58,730 nt of DNA from JAFKKF01 sp035651055 (GTDB lineage Bacteria > Pseudomonadota > Alphaproteobacteria > Rhizobiales > Kaistiaceae): the NCBI GenBank assembly GCA_035651055.1, contig DASRGK010000068.1:1-58730 (forward strand). Direction: 5' to 3'. Numbering within the stretch: position 1 is the stretch's first letter; every line of letters begins with the position of its first letter. Positions 16,223 through 24,990 of the stretch are shown piece by piece. A model generated the notes under the pieces. The model saw nothing but the letters and a program-made list of their open reading frames with translations, searched no databases and was not told where the DNA came from. The translations under genes were made by a program, and so were the position numbers.

Positions 16223-17371
16223 ATGTCAGAAACAACCGCCCAAAGCTCCGCCTCGCATGCCCGCGTCCAGGCGCTCGACCTTCTCCGCCTCTTCGCCGCT
16301 CTGGCCGTCGTCTCCTACCACTACTCCTTCCGGGGCGCGTCGGCGGACGGGATGACGTGGCTGTCGCTGCCTGCGGTCGTGCCGGTGACCAAGTACGGTT
16401 TCCTCGGCGTGCAGCTCTTCTTCGTCATCAGCGGGTTCGTGATCGCCTACTCGGCGGAAGGCCGGACGGTGCGGCAGTTCTTCATTGCCCGCTTTGCCCG
16501 CATCTATCCCGGTTTCCTCGCCTGTATGACGCTGACCTTTCTCGTTCTCTTCTTCCTCGGACCGCCCGAAGCAACGGTTTCGCCAATCCAGTGGCTGGCC
16601 AACCTCGTCATCGTGTCGCCGGCGCTGAAGCAACCGTTCGTGGACGGGGTGTACTGGTCGATCGTCTATGAGCTCGTCTTCTATGCCTGGATTGCCGGGC
16701 TTATCGCCGGCGGCTTTTTCCCCCGGCGGCTGCCCGCGTTCGTGGCCGGCTGGCTGGTCCTGTCGCTGGCAAACGATCTCTTCCTCGATATCGGCGCGCT
16801 GCGGCGGGTCCTGCTCACGGACGACAGCGGCTTCTTTGCCGCCGGCATCATGCTCTACGTCCTCCATTCCGGCCGCCGCACGATCGCCAATTACGGTCTC
16901 CTCGCCGCAGCGGTTGCGGTCGCGGTTCTCCAGGGCAACTGGGGGGCGGACTGGGTGCGCGATCACTTCAGCATCGTGCTGTCACCGGTGGCCGTCGGCG
17001 CAATCTCCGTGACGGCGGTGGCGCTGGTCGCGGCGTGCCTGTTCATCCGGCGGCTGCCGCTATCGGCCGGCGCGATCCTCGCAATCGGCGGGCTCACCTA
17101 CCCGCTTTATCTGATCCACCAGATGGCCGGATTCGCGATCTTCAACCGCCTCGCGGGCTTCGCGTCCGCGCCGGTACTGGCGCCGGCGGTCCTGGCCCTG
17201 ATGCTCGCCGTGGCCTTCCTCGTTTACCGCTACGTCGAGCGCCCCGGGCAGCGGGCAACGAAGCGGCTGCTCGACCGGTTCCTGCCGGGCGCAAAGAGGG
17301 CCGCGTCGCCGCGGGAGGTGCCGATCCGCGTTTTTGGCCCGGTCAGAATTCCCCGGGCGGTAACCCGCTGA
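16223..17371 (+). CDS. Acyltransferase-3 family membrane protein (OafA-like)
   Basis: A 382-residue integral membrane O-acyltransferase, likely acetylating or succinylating the exopolysaccharide. The N-terminal signature VQALDLLRLFAALAVVSYHY carries the conserved Arg and His, followed by GVQLFFVISGFVIAYSA. About ten helices follow. A C-terminal LTYPLYLIHQM block and a final YRYVERPG complete the family pattern. I chose the ATG at 16223 because GGAGGG lies 7 nt upstream; the frame is open further upstream over the end of the polymerase gene, but without a binding site. Confidence 0.88.
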   Translation: MSETTAQSSASHARVQALDLLRLFAALAVVSYHYSFRGASADGMTWLSLPAVVPVTKYGFLGVQLFFVISGFVIAYSAEGRTVRQFFIARFARIYPGFLACMTLTFLVLFFLGPPEATVSPIQWLANLVIVSPALKQPFVDGVYWSIVYELVFYAWIAGLIAGGFFPRRLPAFVAGWLVLSLANDLFLDIGALRRVLLTDDSGFFAAGIMLYVLHSGRRTIANYGLLAAAVAVAVLQGNWGADWVRDHFSIVLSPVAVGAISVTAVALVAACLFIRRLPLSAGAILAIGGLTYPLYLIHQMAGFAIFNRLAGFASAPVLAPAVLALMLAVAFLVYRYVERPGQRATKRLLDRFLPGAKRAASPREVPIRVFGPVRIPRAVTR

Positions 17372-17393
17372 AGCAACCGAAGCCGGCGCGCGG

Positions 17394-19625
17394 TCAGGAA
17401 ACCCGCCGAGGCCGGACATCCATGCGGTCGAGGCGATCGCGGCTGGCCGCCTCATGGAGAAAGCGGGCGCGCCATTCCTCGTTCATTTCGTTCCGCTGGC
17501 GCTTCAGCTCGACCGCGGCGACATCAACGACGATCGGCTCGTCGAGGCCGAGCGAACCGGCGATGGCCCGCACGGCCGACACCGGATCGGCCTCGAAATC
17601 CTCGTACCAGAGGGTCAGCGGATCAATGCCGTTCCGTGCAAAATAGAGGTCCCAGCGCGCCTCATCGGAAGCGATACGTCTCAGCGTTGCGTCGATGGCC
17701 GCAACCTCGAAGGCCGGCACCCGGTTGTTCCTGAACCGGCTGTCCCACACATCGGTCTTGGCGGCGATGGCGAGCGAGATGGCCTGACCCAGCCGGTCGC
17801 GCCGCCGAACGCGAACGAAGCTCGGATCGGGGAACCAGTCGGTCAGCCGGATGTGTTGCTGGATGGCGTCGAAATGTTCGGGGAGCAGCTTGAACGAAAC
17901 GACGCCGTTGGAACTGCGGCCCTTCGTGGCGGCAACGCGGCAAAGCTTCCGAATGTCGCCCTCAGCCTCGGGATAGGCCTTGGCGGCGAAGCCGAGATTG
18001 AAGAACTCCGCCGGCATGCCAAGGCGCTGCGTGGTCCGCATCAGGTGGGCAAGGTACGTCGATCCGGTGCGCGGCGTGAAAGCGATGATGCAGGTCTTGT
18101 CCGGGCTTGACCAATCGGCGGGCGGGCCTGCGTTCCCGGACGGGCGTTTGATCGCGGCAGTCCCCGGCGCGTCGGCGATCAATTCGTCGAGCCGCTCGCA
18201 GAACCGCTGCGGCGAGTGCCTCGCGGCGAAGGTCTTCGCCGCGCGCCCAAGCGCTTCCGCCTCGCCGACGGCGCCGAGGATAGCATCGGCAACGTCGGCA
18301 GGACTGGCCGACGCTTCGACAAAGCGGACGGCCTCGCCGAACTCCTTGAATGCCCCGATCCGTGTGACGATGACCGGCTTGCCCAGCGCCATCAGCATCG
18401 AGACGACGCCGGAAGTCTCACCGCCATTGATGCCACGGAGCTGCACGGCGACATCGACGGCGGCAAGCAGCTCGACGAAGCGCCGATCATCGGGATTGTC
18501 GTGAATTTCGAGGAACCCGCCCGCTTCATGCCGGATCACCGGACCGATGCGGGCGGTGTCGTATCCCGCCACCGTCAGCCGAACATCCCGGCCGCGCGCC
18601 CGCAGCACCTTGACCGCCGCTAGGACGACATCGAGGCGCTTGCTGTCCGTGGCCACGCCGAAGCAGCCGATGCGCATCGGCCGTGCCGGATCGCTGCTGG
18701 GCACAGGCGGGCTGACGGACACCGGAAAGACCGGATGGAACAACCTCGCGATGCGATCGCCGGCAAACTCGGGATCGTCCCGGCGAAGCATCTGTTTGGC
18801 GGCCTGCGAATTGACGATCACGTGGTCGATCCGCGCAGCCCGGCTGATCGCGCGCATGCCCGTGATGCCACGGTCGACGAGAGCACGGTGATGGCGCCTT
18901 TGGAAATCGGCAAGCGGCGCACGTCCATAGGCCCGGCGGAACAGTTCGTCCGGACGAAAACCGGCGGCGCTCGAGGCACGGCGCAGCACTTCGAGCACGA
19001 TCGGATCGTGGACGTAGGCGACGATCGGTCCACGGAACATGCCTCCAAGGCGGAGCAGCCACTGCACCGCGGGGACGTTGTGGGGCGAGTTGCCGAAGGA
19101 GACGACGACGGCCTGGTAAGGAACCCGCCGCAGGGCGTCTTCGAGCACGGAATGGTGGAAGACGCGGTGTCCGGCGTCACTCAGTTCGGGATCGGCATTG
19201 GCCGCGTCAAGCAGCCGCCGAGACTCGAACATTCCGAAGAAATCGACGCCTCGGGTGCGGGCGATGAACGTTCGCCTGGTCGCCGTGGCTACGCCGGTCG
19301 CGGCCGGCGGAAAAGGCGTCACGACCCGTTCGCGCAGCAGTTCGCGCGAACGGGTCGTGACCTGGGCCTGCCGCGCCGCGAAGCCGGAGGAACCTGCATC
19401 CTCCGGCTCGATCTCCGGCATGGTGAATTCTTCCGCCAGCCGAAAGGCCCGATCGCGGAACTCAACCGAGGCGACGATCCCTTCGACGATATCGCGAAGG
19501 GAGCGGCCGCTTCGCAACGCCTTGCTGAAATAGTCGAGGCCCGAGGGATCGGGCGGGCGACCGAGCAACGCCAGATAGAGCTGCCAGACCTGGCGCTCGA
19601 TTTCCTCAGCGTGTCGATCAACCAT
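17394..19625 (-). CDS. DUF4214-glycosyltransferase-Stf0 sulfotransferase fusion
   Basis: A 743-residue cytoplasmic protein with three parts. Residues about 5-65 (QLYLALLGRPPDPSGLDYF) match DUF4214, a small domain common in secreted and polysaccharide-related proteins. Residues about 100-490 are a GT-B glycosyltransferase (IGCFGVATDSKRLDVVLAA; ETSGVVSMLMALGKPVIV). Residues about 505-743 are an Stf0-type sulfotransferase with the PAPS 5'-phosphosulfate loop TPRTGSTYL at 517-525 and a 3'-phosphate region FVRVRRRDRLGQAISLA. It could add a sugar and sulfate it within one polypeptide. It points toward the exopolysaccharide operon, convergent with the acyltransferase gene. The start at 19625 is likely but lacks a strong binding site. 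Confidence 0.8.
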   Translation of the reverse strand: MVDRHAEEIERQVWQLYLALLGRPPDPSGLDYFSKALRSGRSLRDIVEGIVASVEFRDRAFRLAEEFTMPEIEPEDAGSSGFAARQAQVTTRSRELLRERVVTPFPPAATGVATATRRTFIARTRGVDFFGMFESRRLLDAANADPELSDAGHRVFHHSVLEDALRRVPYQAVVVSFGNSPHNVPAVQWLLRLGGMFRGPIVAYVHDPIVLEVLRRASSAAGFRPDELFRRAYGRAPLADFQRRHHRALVDRGITGMRAISRAARIDHVIVNSQAAKQMLRRDDPEFAGDRIARLFHPVFPVSVSPPVPSSDPARPMRIGCFGVATDSKRLDVVLAAVKVLRARGRDVRLTVAGYDTARIGPVIRHEAGGFLEIHDNPDDRRFVELLAAVDVAVQLRGINGGETSGVVSMLMALGKPVIVTRIGAFKEFGEAVRFVEASASPADVADAILGAVGEAEALGRAAKTFAARHSPQRFCERLDELIADAPGTAAIKRPSGNAGPPADWSSPDKTCIIAFTPRTGSTYLAHLMRTTQRLGMPAEFFNLGFAAKAYPEAEGDIRKLCRVAATKGRSSNGVVSFKLLPEHFDAIQQHIRLTDWFPDPSFVRVRRRDRLGQAISLAIAAKTDVWDSRFRNNRVPAFEVAAIDATLRRIASDEARWDLYFARNGIDPLTLWYEDFEADPVSAVRAIAGSLGLDEPIVVDVAAVELKRQRNEMNEEWRARFLHEAASRDRLDRMDVRPRRVS

Positions 19626-19852
19626 TCCAGCCGCCCCAGCCGGCCGGAAAAAAGCAAAGCTGCAATGTAAGACCGCACAGTGCCGCTGCGGCAATTTGCT
19701 TGACCAGCCGTCGAAACACCTACCGCGGGTTTTTCGCTCCGGGCAAGGTGTTCGCGGGCCTCAATCCCCGGCAATCCCGGTACTGTGGATTAGTCGTCAC
19801 ACGCGGGAGCCGGCAACCCTTGGGCGTGAGCAGCGCGTGCGCGCGCGAGGAT

Positions 19853-19930
19853 TGGTCGGAGTAGCAGGATTTGAACCTGCGACCCCCTGACCCCCAGTCA
19901 GGTGCGCTAACCAGGCTGCGCTATACTCCG
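19853..19930 (-). tRNA. tRNA-Pro(GGG)
   Basis: The minus strand folds into a full cloverleaf. The 7-bp acceptor pairs CGGAGTA with TACTCCG, the D-arm is GCGC with loop AGCCTGGTTA, and the anticodon stem CCTGA/TCAGG has the loop CTGGGGG giving anticodon GGG. The T-arm holds GGTTCAAATCC, and CCA is encoded at 19855-19853. Anticodon GGG reads CCC and CCU, frequent proline codons in this GC-rich genome. Confidence 0.95.
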
Positions 19931-19973
19931 CCGGCGCGGACTATAGTGAGGCCGTCCCCACCGCGCAACGAAG

Positions 19974-20573
19974 CTAACGGGCCTGATCGAGGATGCGTTT
20001 GCACTCGAGGAGATCCGCCAAAACGGACCGAAGGCGATCCGTATCGGCGGCCGCAAGAGAGGCGGCGTGGCGAGGCTCGCGGGACTCATCCGCGACGGCC
20101 ACCGGCCGGCGCGGGGGCGCGTAGATCGGGACGTCGTCCGGCTCACGGTCGTCCGGCTCGATCTCGTCCATTCGAACGGAAGGCCGCACCGGGCGTTCCG
20201 GCGGAAGGAAGGGCTCGACGCGGCGCGGAGGCTGCTCCGCGGCGGGTTCGGCATCGGCCGGATCGGGCGGGGCCGGCCGGCTTTCCCCGCGGCCGACCGC
20301 GATGATCGACCGCGGCCCCTGCTCCTTCAGGATGCGCTGGACGCCGCGGATCGTATAGCCCTCGCCGTAGAGCAGATGGCGGATGCCGCGGAGGAGTTCG
20401 ACATCCTCCGGGCGATAATAGCGCCGGCCCCCGCCACGCTTCATCGGCTTGATCTGGGTGAAGCGCGTCTCCCAGAAACGAAGGACGTGCTGCGGCAGGT
20501 CGAGGTCGTCGGCGACCTCGCTGATGGTGCGGAAGGCGTCGGGGCTTTTGGACAAGACGGCCGAAGCTCCCAA
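19974..20573 (-). CDS. MerR-family transcriptional regulator
   Basis: A 199-residue protein with an N-terminal MerR winged helix-turn-helix (about residues 14-85: FRTISEVADDLDLPQHVLRF, then TQIKPMKRGGGRRYYRPED) and a low-complexity Pro/Arg/Asp-rich tail lacking a metal-binding cysteine loop. This subtype is the conserved regulator found after ihfA in alphaproteobacteria; its targets are not established. It is the last gene of the plsX-fabH-ihfA group and is followed by tRNA-Pro. Confidence 0.88.
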   Translation of the reverse strand: MGASAVLSKSPDAFRTISEVADDLDLPQHVLRFWETRFTQIKPMKRGGGRRYYRPEDVELLRGIRHLLYGEGYTIRGVQRILKEQGPRSIIAVGRGESRPAPPDPADAEPAAEQPPRRVEPFLPPERPVRPSVRMDEIEPDDREPDDVPIYAPPRRPVAVADESREPRHAASLAAADTDRLRSVLADLLECKRILDQAR

Positions 20574-20601
20574 GTGCGGCGAAAGCGCAGCGCCGACGGT
20601 G

Positions 20602-20928
20602 CTAGCTATCCGCGGGCGGCGACCTGCCGTTGGCGAGCGCGCCGTTGATCCGCTGCTTCAACACGTTGCTCGGCTTGAACACCATGACGCGGCGGGGGGA
20701 AATCGGGACTTCCTCGCCGGTCTTCGGATTGCGGCCGACCCGCTGCCCTTTGCTGCGCACGATGAACGAGCCGAACGAGGACAGCTTCACCGACTCGCCC
20801 CGCACGATGCAAGCACTGATTTCGTCGAGAACGAGTTCGACGAGTTGCGCCGACTCCGTCCGCGACAGGCCCACCTTCTGATAGACCGCCTCGCACAGAT
20901 CGGCGCGCGTGACCGTCTTGCCCCCCAT
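20602..20928 (-). CDS. ihfA: Integration host factor subunit alpha
   Basis: A 108-residue HU/IHF DNA-bending protein that works as a heterodimer with IhfB. Family signatures GRNPKTGEEVPISPRRVMVFKPS and ESVKLSSFGSF are intact, including the proline of the DNA-intercalating beta-arm. The ATG at 20928 is supported by GAGG just upstream and by family length; the frame upstream is open but not homologous. It lies between fabH and the MerR gene. Confidence 0.96.
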   Translation of the reverse strand: MGGKTVTRADLCEAVYQKVGLSRTESAQLVELVLDEISACIVRGESVKLSSFGSFIVRSKGQRVGRNPKTGEEVPISPRRVMVFKPSNVLKQRINGALANGRSPPADS

Positions 20929-21052
20929 GGCCTCAGGTTCCCCGCTCCGGAGTGCCGCTGCCGCGTACTTCTCAATTAATCCAACGGGATAAACCCTATT
21001 GCCTCGGTTCGGGAGAATCAACCGGAGATCGGAGCGGGTGCCTAAGGCGAGC

Positions 21053-22030
21053 CTACCAGCGAAGCAGGACTGCTCCCCAGGTGAAGCCGCCGCCCATCGC
21101 CTCGAGCAGGAGAAGGTCGCCGCGTTTGATCCGCCCATCGCCTGCAGCGACCGAGAGGGCGAGCGGAATCGACGCAGCCGAGGTGTTGCCGTGCCGGTCG
21201 ACGGTGCGGATGACCTTCTCGATCGGGATGCCCAGCTTCTTCGCCGTTGCGTCGATGATGCGGATGTTGGCCTGGTGCGGCACGAACCAGTCGACATCGG
21301 CGGCGGTGAATCCGGTCGCCTTGAAGGCATCCTCGATCACGTCGGTGATCATGTGGACGGCGTGCCTGTAGACCTCGCGACCCTCCATCCGGAGGTGCCC
21401 GACGGAGCGCGTCGCCGAGGGTCCGCCATCGACGTAGAGCTTGTCGCGAAACCGCCCGTCGGAGCGAAGGTGGGCGCTCAGCACGCCACGGTCGCTCCGC
21501 CATCCCGCCTGCGGCTCGGCGCCGATCACCACAGCCCCTGCCCCGTCGCCGAACAGGACGCAGGTAGAGCGATCGGTCCAGTCGAGAATCCGGGAAAAGG
21601 TCTCGGCCCCCACAACCAGCGCGCGCCTCGCCTGACCGGACCTGATCAGCGAGTCGGCGGTGGTCAGAGCGTAGAGGAAGCCGGAACAGACTGCCTGCAC
21701 GTCGAACGCGTGACCGTGGTGCATGCCGAGCTTTTCCTGGACAGTAACCGCGGATGCCGGAAACGTGTGATCGGGGGTCGCCGTCGCGAGCACGATCACG
21801 TCGATATCGGCGGGCCGCAGGCCGGCGTTCTCGAGGGCACGCTCAGCGGCGCGGACGGCAAGGTCGGAGGTCAGTTCGCCGTCGGCGGCGACATGCCGCT
21901 CGCGGATTCCGGTGCGCTGGACGATCCACTCGTCGGTGGTATCGACGATCTGGGCGAGATCGTCGTTGGTCAGAACCTTCTTCGGGAGATAGCCGCCGAC
22001 GCCCAGAACGATCGAACGTACTTCAGTCAC
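21053..22030 (-). CDS. fabH: 3-oxoacyl-ACP synthase III
   Basis: A 325-residue thiolase-fold condensing enzyme that starts fatty acid synthesis from acetyl-CoA and malonyl-ACP. The triad is complete: C115 in AVCSGFLYAL, H252 in FVPHQANIRI and N282 in RHGNTSAAS. Its start overlaps the plsX stop by 4 nt (ATGA), which indicates translational coupling. The standard alphaproteobacterial order plsX-fabH-ihfA is kept. Confidence 0.97.
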   Translation of the reverse strand: MTEVRSIVLGVGGYLPKKVLTNDDLAQIVDTTDEWIVQRTGIRERHVAADGELTSDLAVRAAERALENAGLRPADIDVIVLATATPDHTFPASAVTVQEKLGMHHGHAFDVQAVCSGFLYALTTADSLIRSGQARRALVVGAETFSRILDWTDRSTCVLFGDGAGAVVIGAEPQAGWRSDRGVLSAHLRSDGRFRDKLYVDGGPSATRSVGHLRMEGREVYRHAVHMITDVIEDAFKATGFTAADVDWFVPHQANIRIIDATAKKLGIPIEKVIRTVDRHGNTSAASIPLALSVAAGDGRIKRGDLLLLEAMGGGFTWGAVLLRW

Positions 22031-23097
22031 ATCGCACCCGCCTGGGCAGCGATCTTCTCCTCGACCTCGGTTCGCTCCGGAACGTAGCGGACGAGGTCTT
22101 CGTTTATCTTCGCGAGAAGGCCGTTGCGGACCATGCTGTAGCCGATCTCGATCGCCGACGCGAAGCCCTCGGGATCGCTGCCGCCGTGGCTCTTGATGAC
22201 GATGCCGTTGAGGCCGAGGAGGACGCCGCCATTGACCTTGCGCGGGTCCATTTTCATGCGCAGCCGCTCGAACGCGTCGCGCGCCAGGAAGTACCCGATG
22301 CGGGCGAGCAGTGTCCGGTTCATCGCCGAGCGCAGATAGCCGGCAATCTGCTTGGCCGTGCCCTCGGCGGTCTTCAGCGCGATGTTGCCGGCAAATCCTT
22401 CGGTGACGACGACATCGACCGTGCCCTTGCCGATGTCATCGCCTTCAACGAAGCCGTAATATTCCAGGCTCTGCAAATCGGCTTCCTTGAGGAGCTGGCC
22501 GGCGCTGCGGACTTCCTCGAGGCCCTTCACCTCCTCGACGCCGATATTGAGGAGGCCAACCGTCGGGCGGATGATGTCGAAAAGCGCGCGCGCCATGGCG
22601 CCGCCCATGATCGCGTAGTCGAAGAGCTGGCGCGCGTCGGCGCCGATGCTCGCGCCGCAGTCAAGAACGACGCTTTCGCCGCGCAGCGTCGGCCAGAGCG
22701 CGGCGATCGCCGGGCGCTCGACATTGGCGGCCATGCGCAGGCAGAATTTTGCCATCGCCATGAGAGCGCCGGTATTGCCCGCCGATACCGCCGCCTGGGC
22801 GCCGCCTGCCTTCACCGCGTCGAGCGCGCGCCACATGCTCGATCGCCAACGGCCGTGACGGAGCGCCTGGCTCGGCTTCTCATCCATCTTCACGGCGATG
22901 TCGCAATGCTCGAACTCGGAAACCGCCTTCAGCGCGGGGTATTTCTCGAGAAGCGGGTGAACCACGGCCTGATCGCCGTAGAGGCGATAGCGCAGATCCG
23001 GCCGGCGGCTCAGCGCGATCGCGGCGCCCGGAATGACAAGCCGCGCGCCGTCGTCGCCCCCCATCGCATCGAGCGAGATGGTGATCGTCGCCGTCAT
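22027..23097 (-). CDS. plsX: Phosphate acyltransferase PlsX
   Basis: A 356-residue enzyme that converts acyl-ACP to acyl-phosphate for glycerol-3-phosphate acylation by PlsY in phospholipid synthesis. Family blocks: ISLDAMGGDDG at 7-17, VSAGNTGALMAMAKF at about 104-118, and GFAGNIALKTAEGTAK at about 230-245. It heads the plsX-fabH-ihfA-MerR group; a promoter-like sequence lies in the 111-bp gap upstream. Confidence 0.97.
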   Translation of the reverse strand: MTATITISLDAMGGDDGARLVIPGAAIALSRRPDLRYRLYGDQAVVHPLLEKYPALKAVSEFEHCDIAVKMDEKPSQALRHGRWRSSMWRALDAVKAGGAQAAVSAGNTGALMAMAKFCLRMAANVERPAIAALWPTLRGESVVLDCGASIGADARQLFDYAIMGGAMARALFDIIRPTVGLLNIGVEEVKGLEEVRSAGQLLKEADLQSLEYYGFVEGDDIGKGTVDVVVTEGFAGNIALKTAEGTAKQIAGYLRSAMNRTLLARIGYFLARDAFERLRMKMDPRKVNGGVLLGLNGIVIKSHGGSDPEGFASAIEIGYSMVRNGLLAKINEDLVRYVPERTEVEEKIAAQAGAM

Positions 23098-23154
23098 CCG
23101 GTCCCTACGCCGTCAGCCGCTCTGCTCGCCGCGCCCGAAAACGGCGACGCGGCG

Positions 23155-23182
23155 AAGATACAGGGTTCACCTGATGAAACAA
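23155..23182 (-). promoter_or_regulatory. Candidate plsX promoter
   Basis: On the minus strand TTGTTT (23182-23177), 16 nt and TATCTT (23160-23155) lie 58 nt before plsX in the only sizeable gap of this gene group. The match is moderate. Confidence 0.35.
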
Positions 23183-23208
23183 TGCCAATCTGCCCAAAGG
23201 CTTGGGTT

Positions 23209-23739
23209 TCAGCCGCGATCAGGCAGCCGCGCGCGGAGCGCAGCGAGCTTGGCGAACGGCGAATCAGGAGCAACCTGCCCGGCCTGCCCGTCCGGCAGTT
23301 CCGCTCCCGGCGCGCGCGGATAGGGGTCGATGGCGAGGACGAAATGCTCCGCCGCAATCGCGCCGAGGTCGAGGTCCGGCCCCGACATCAGCTCGGGCGG
23401 CTCCTCGATGCCCTCCCCGGCCTCGGCAGCGGCGCCGGCGGCGCTCCTCCCGGCCGGCGCGTAGCGGGCGAAGATCGGCTCGTCGATCGTTTGGGAGACG
23501 GGCTCGAGCGAGACGACGCAGGCCTGAACGATCTCCGCCCGGACGCGCCCTTCGACGGTGACGATCCCGCGAGGCTCAGGTCTTGCCGAAACGGTCGCGG
23601 CGAAGGCGTTCACTTCGAGGAGGCCGTAGGCGCGCGCCAGCGCCCGGCGTTCCACCTCGGTCGCGACGATTTCCCGCTCCACACCACCGGCAGGAATTGA
23701 AGCAACCGGGACCGGACGGGAGATGACAAAGTCGCTCAT
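23209..23739 (-). CDS. DUF177 (YceD) family protein
   Basis: A 176-residue protein of the YceD/DUF177 family. The middle part carries VQACVVSLEPVSQTIDEPI, matching the C-V-V-x-L-E-P signature, and the acidic C-terminal third has LGAIAAEHFVLAIDPYPRAPG. Family members are linked to 23S rRNA or ribosome metabolism and usually precede rpmF-plsX; in alphaproteobacteria rpmF is normally elsewhere, as here. It overlaps the chaperone gene by 4 nt. Confidence 0.9.
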   Translation of the reverse strand: MSDFVISRPVPVASIPAGGVEREIVATEVERRALARAYGLLEVNAFAATVSARPEPRGIVTVEGRVRAEIVQACVVSLEPVSQTIDEPIFARYAPAGRSAAGAAAEAGEGIEEPPELMSGPDLDLGAIAAEHFVLAIDPYPRAPGAELPDGQAGQVAPDSPFAKLAALRARLPDRG

Positions 23740-24287
23740 TGTAGCCCTGCCCTTTCCGGCGCGACGGCGGCCGGCATGATGACGCGCCCGGCGAGTATCT
23801 CGCTGCCCGCCTGCCCGCCGAGGTCCGTGAGGATGGTCAACGCGTACTCGGCCATCGGTGCGGCCCCGCCCGCCGCCGTTCCGGCAAACACGTTCCGCGC
23901 AAATGCGTCGGCGAGCGCCTGTCGGTCGCCCGCGTCGATCGCCGCATCGTACGCGGCGGCGCGCCCGTAGAAAGCCTCGCCCATCTTCTTCATCCGCTTC
24001 GGCACGCCGAGGTCTCCGACCCCCATCGCACGCAACGAGCGGTCCATGTCGGCGCAGAAAAGGTCGAAGAGGTGCTGCCCGGCCGCGCGACCGGCTTCAC
24101 CCTCGCCGCGAAGCCGCCGCAGCAGCAGAGCCAGGTGAAGCACGACCATCTCGAAGCGCCCTTCGACAGTGTCGGGAACGCCGAAATCCGCGTAGAGGGC
24201 CGGCTGGCGTGCCTGCGCCACGATGGCGCCGTAAAGGGCGTGCGCTATGTCGCCCGCGCCGCGGTCGCGTCGGAATATGCCGAACAT
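23736..24287 (-). CDS. Ubiquinol-cytochrome c chaperone (CBP3/UQCC1 family)
   Basis: A 183-residue protein of the ubiquinol-cytochrome c chaperone family. The mitochondrial homologue CBP3 helps to translate and assemble cytochrome b of complex III. The conserved segments ALYADFGVPDTVEGRFEMV (about 33-51), HLFDLFCADMDRSLRAMGVGD and VPKRMKKMGEAFYGR are all present. It is the first gene of this leftward group and overlaps DUF177. It is divergent from bamE. Confidence 0.9.
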   Translation of the reverse strand: MFGIFRRDRGAGDIAHALYGAIVAQARQPALYADFGVPDTVEGRFEMVVLHLALLLRRLRGEGEAGRAAGQHLFDLFCADMDRSLRAMGVGDLGVPKRMKKMGEAFYGRAAAYDAAIDAGDRQALADAFARNVFAGTAAGGAAPMAEYALTILTDLGGQAGSEILAGRVIMPAAVAPERAGLQ

Positions 24288-24432
24288 CAGCGGGCGTCCC
24301 CCAGCGCGGGCACAGCGCCGACGCCGCGGCGTTGCGTGGTCGGGTGGGTCGGGCTAGGGGAAGAGGCCGTCACGGCGATTCCTGGGGTGGTTTCACTTGA
24401 AGATTTGGGTGCGTCCGAAGGCCGATGCAAGC

Positions 24433-24900
24433 ATGGCGCGGCTCGTCTGGCTGATCGGCGTGCCGGTCGTCCTTTCCCTCTCCGCCTGCATGGGCCGGGT
24501 CGGCATCGCACCGATCGCCACGACCTCGATGCACGGATATGTGGCCGCCGAGAACGCACTCGAGCAAGTGCCGATCGGATCGAGCCAGGACCAGGTGCTC
24601 ACCGCACTCGGGACGCCCTCGACCACGGGCAATTACGAAGGCGATGTCTATTACTACATCAGCCAGACCCGCAAACGGAACGCCGCCTTCATGAAGGACA
24701 AGATCGTCGACCAGCGGGTCATTGCGATCTATTTCGACAAGAACAAGAAGGTCGAGCGGATCGCGAATTACGGCAAGAAGGACGGCAAGGTGTTCGACTT
24801 CGTCAGCCGGACGACGCCGACCGGCGGCCGCGACGAAACCTTCATCCAGCAGATCTTCTCGGGCGTGGTCGGGATCGGGGCCAATCCGTTCGGGCGGTAA
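24433..24900 (+). CDS. bamE: Outer-membrane assembly lipoprotein BamE (SmpA/OmlA)
   Basis: A 155-residue lipoprotein of the beta-barrel assembly machine. The signal peptide MARLVWLIGVPVVLSLSAC gives a lipobox LSAC with the acylated cysteine at residue 19. The SmpA/OmlA domain includes VPIGSSQDQVLTALGTPSTT and the beta-strand IAIYFDKNKKVERIANYG. I chose the ATG at 24433 over an in-frame TTG 36 nt upstream because it places the signal peptide at the N-terminus; the TTG remains possible. A strong hairpin terminator follows. Confidence 0.9.
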   Translation: MARLVWLIGVPVVLSLSACMGRVGIAPIATTSMHGYVAAENALEQVPIGSSQDQVLTALGTPSTTGNYEGDVYYYISQTRKRNAAFMKDKIVDQRVIAIYFDKNKKVERIANYGKKDGKVFDFVSRTTPTGGRDETFIQQIFSGVVGIGANPFGR

Positions 24901-24942
24901 GCCGGCGTCCGCCGGCGCGAGAAACGCGCCGACATGACGAAA

Positions 24943-24966
24943 AAGCCCGCGGGCGACCGCGGGCTT
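24943..24966. terminator. Bidirectional terminator between bamE and hppA
   Basis: Stem GCCCGCGG (24945-24952) pairs with CCGCGGGC (24957-24964) around GCGA. A-rich sequence lies on the left and TTCTTCG on the right, so it can serve both converging transcripts. Confidence 0.8.
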
Positions 24967-24990
24967 CTTCGTTTGGAACGCCGGCTGCCG

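Noticed and set aside
19853..19930. Integration site at tRNA-Pro
   Set aside because: There is no integrase, no direct repeat of the tRNA 3' end and no change of gene content beside it.
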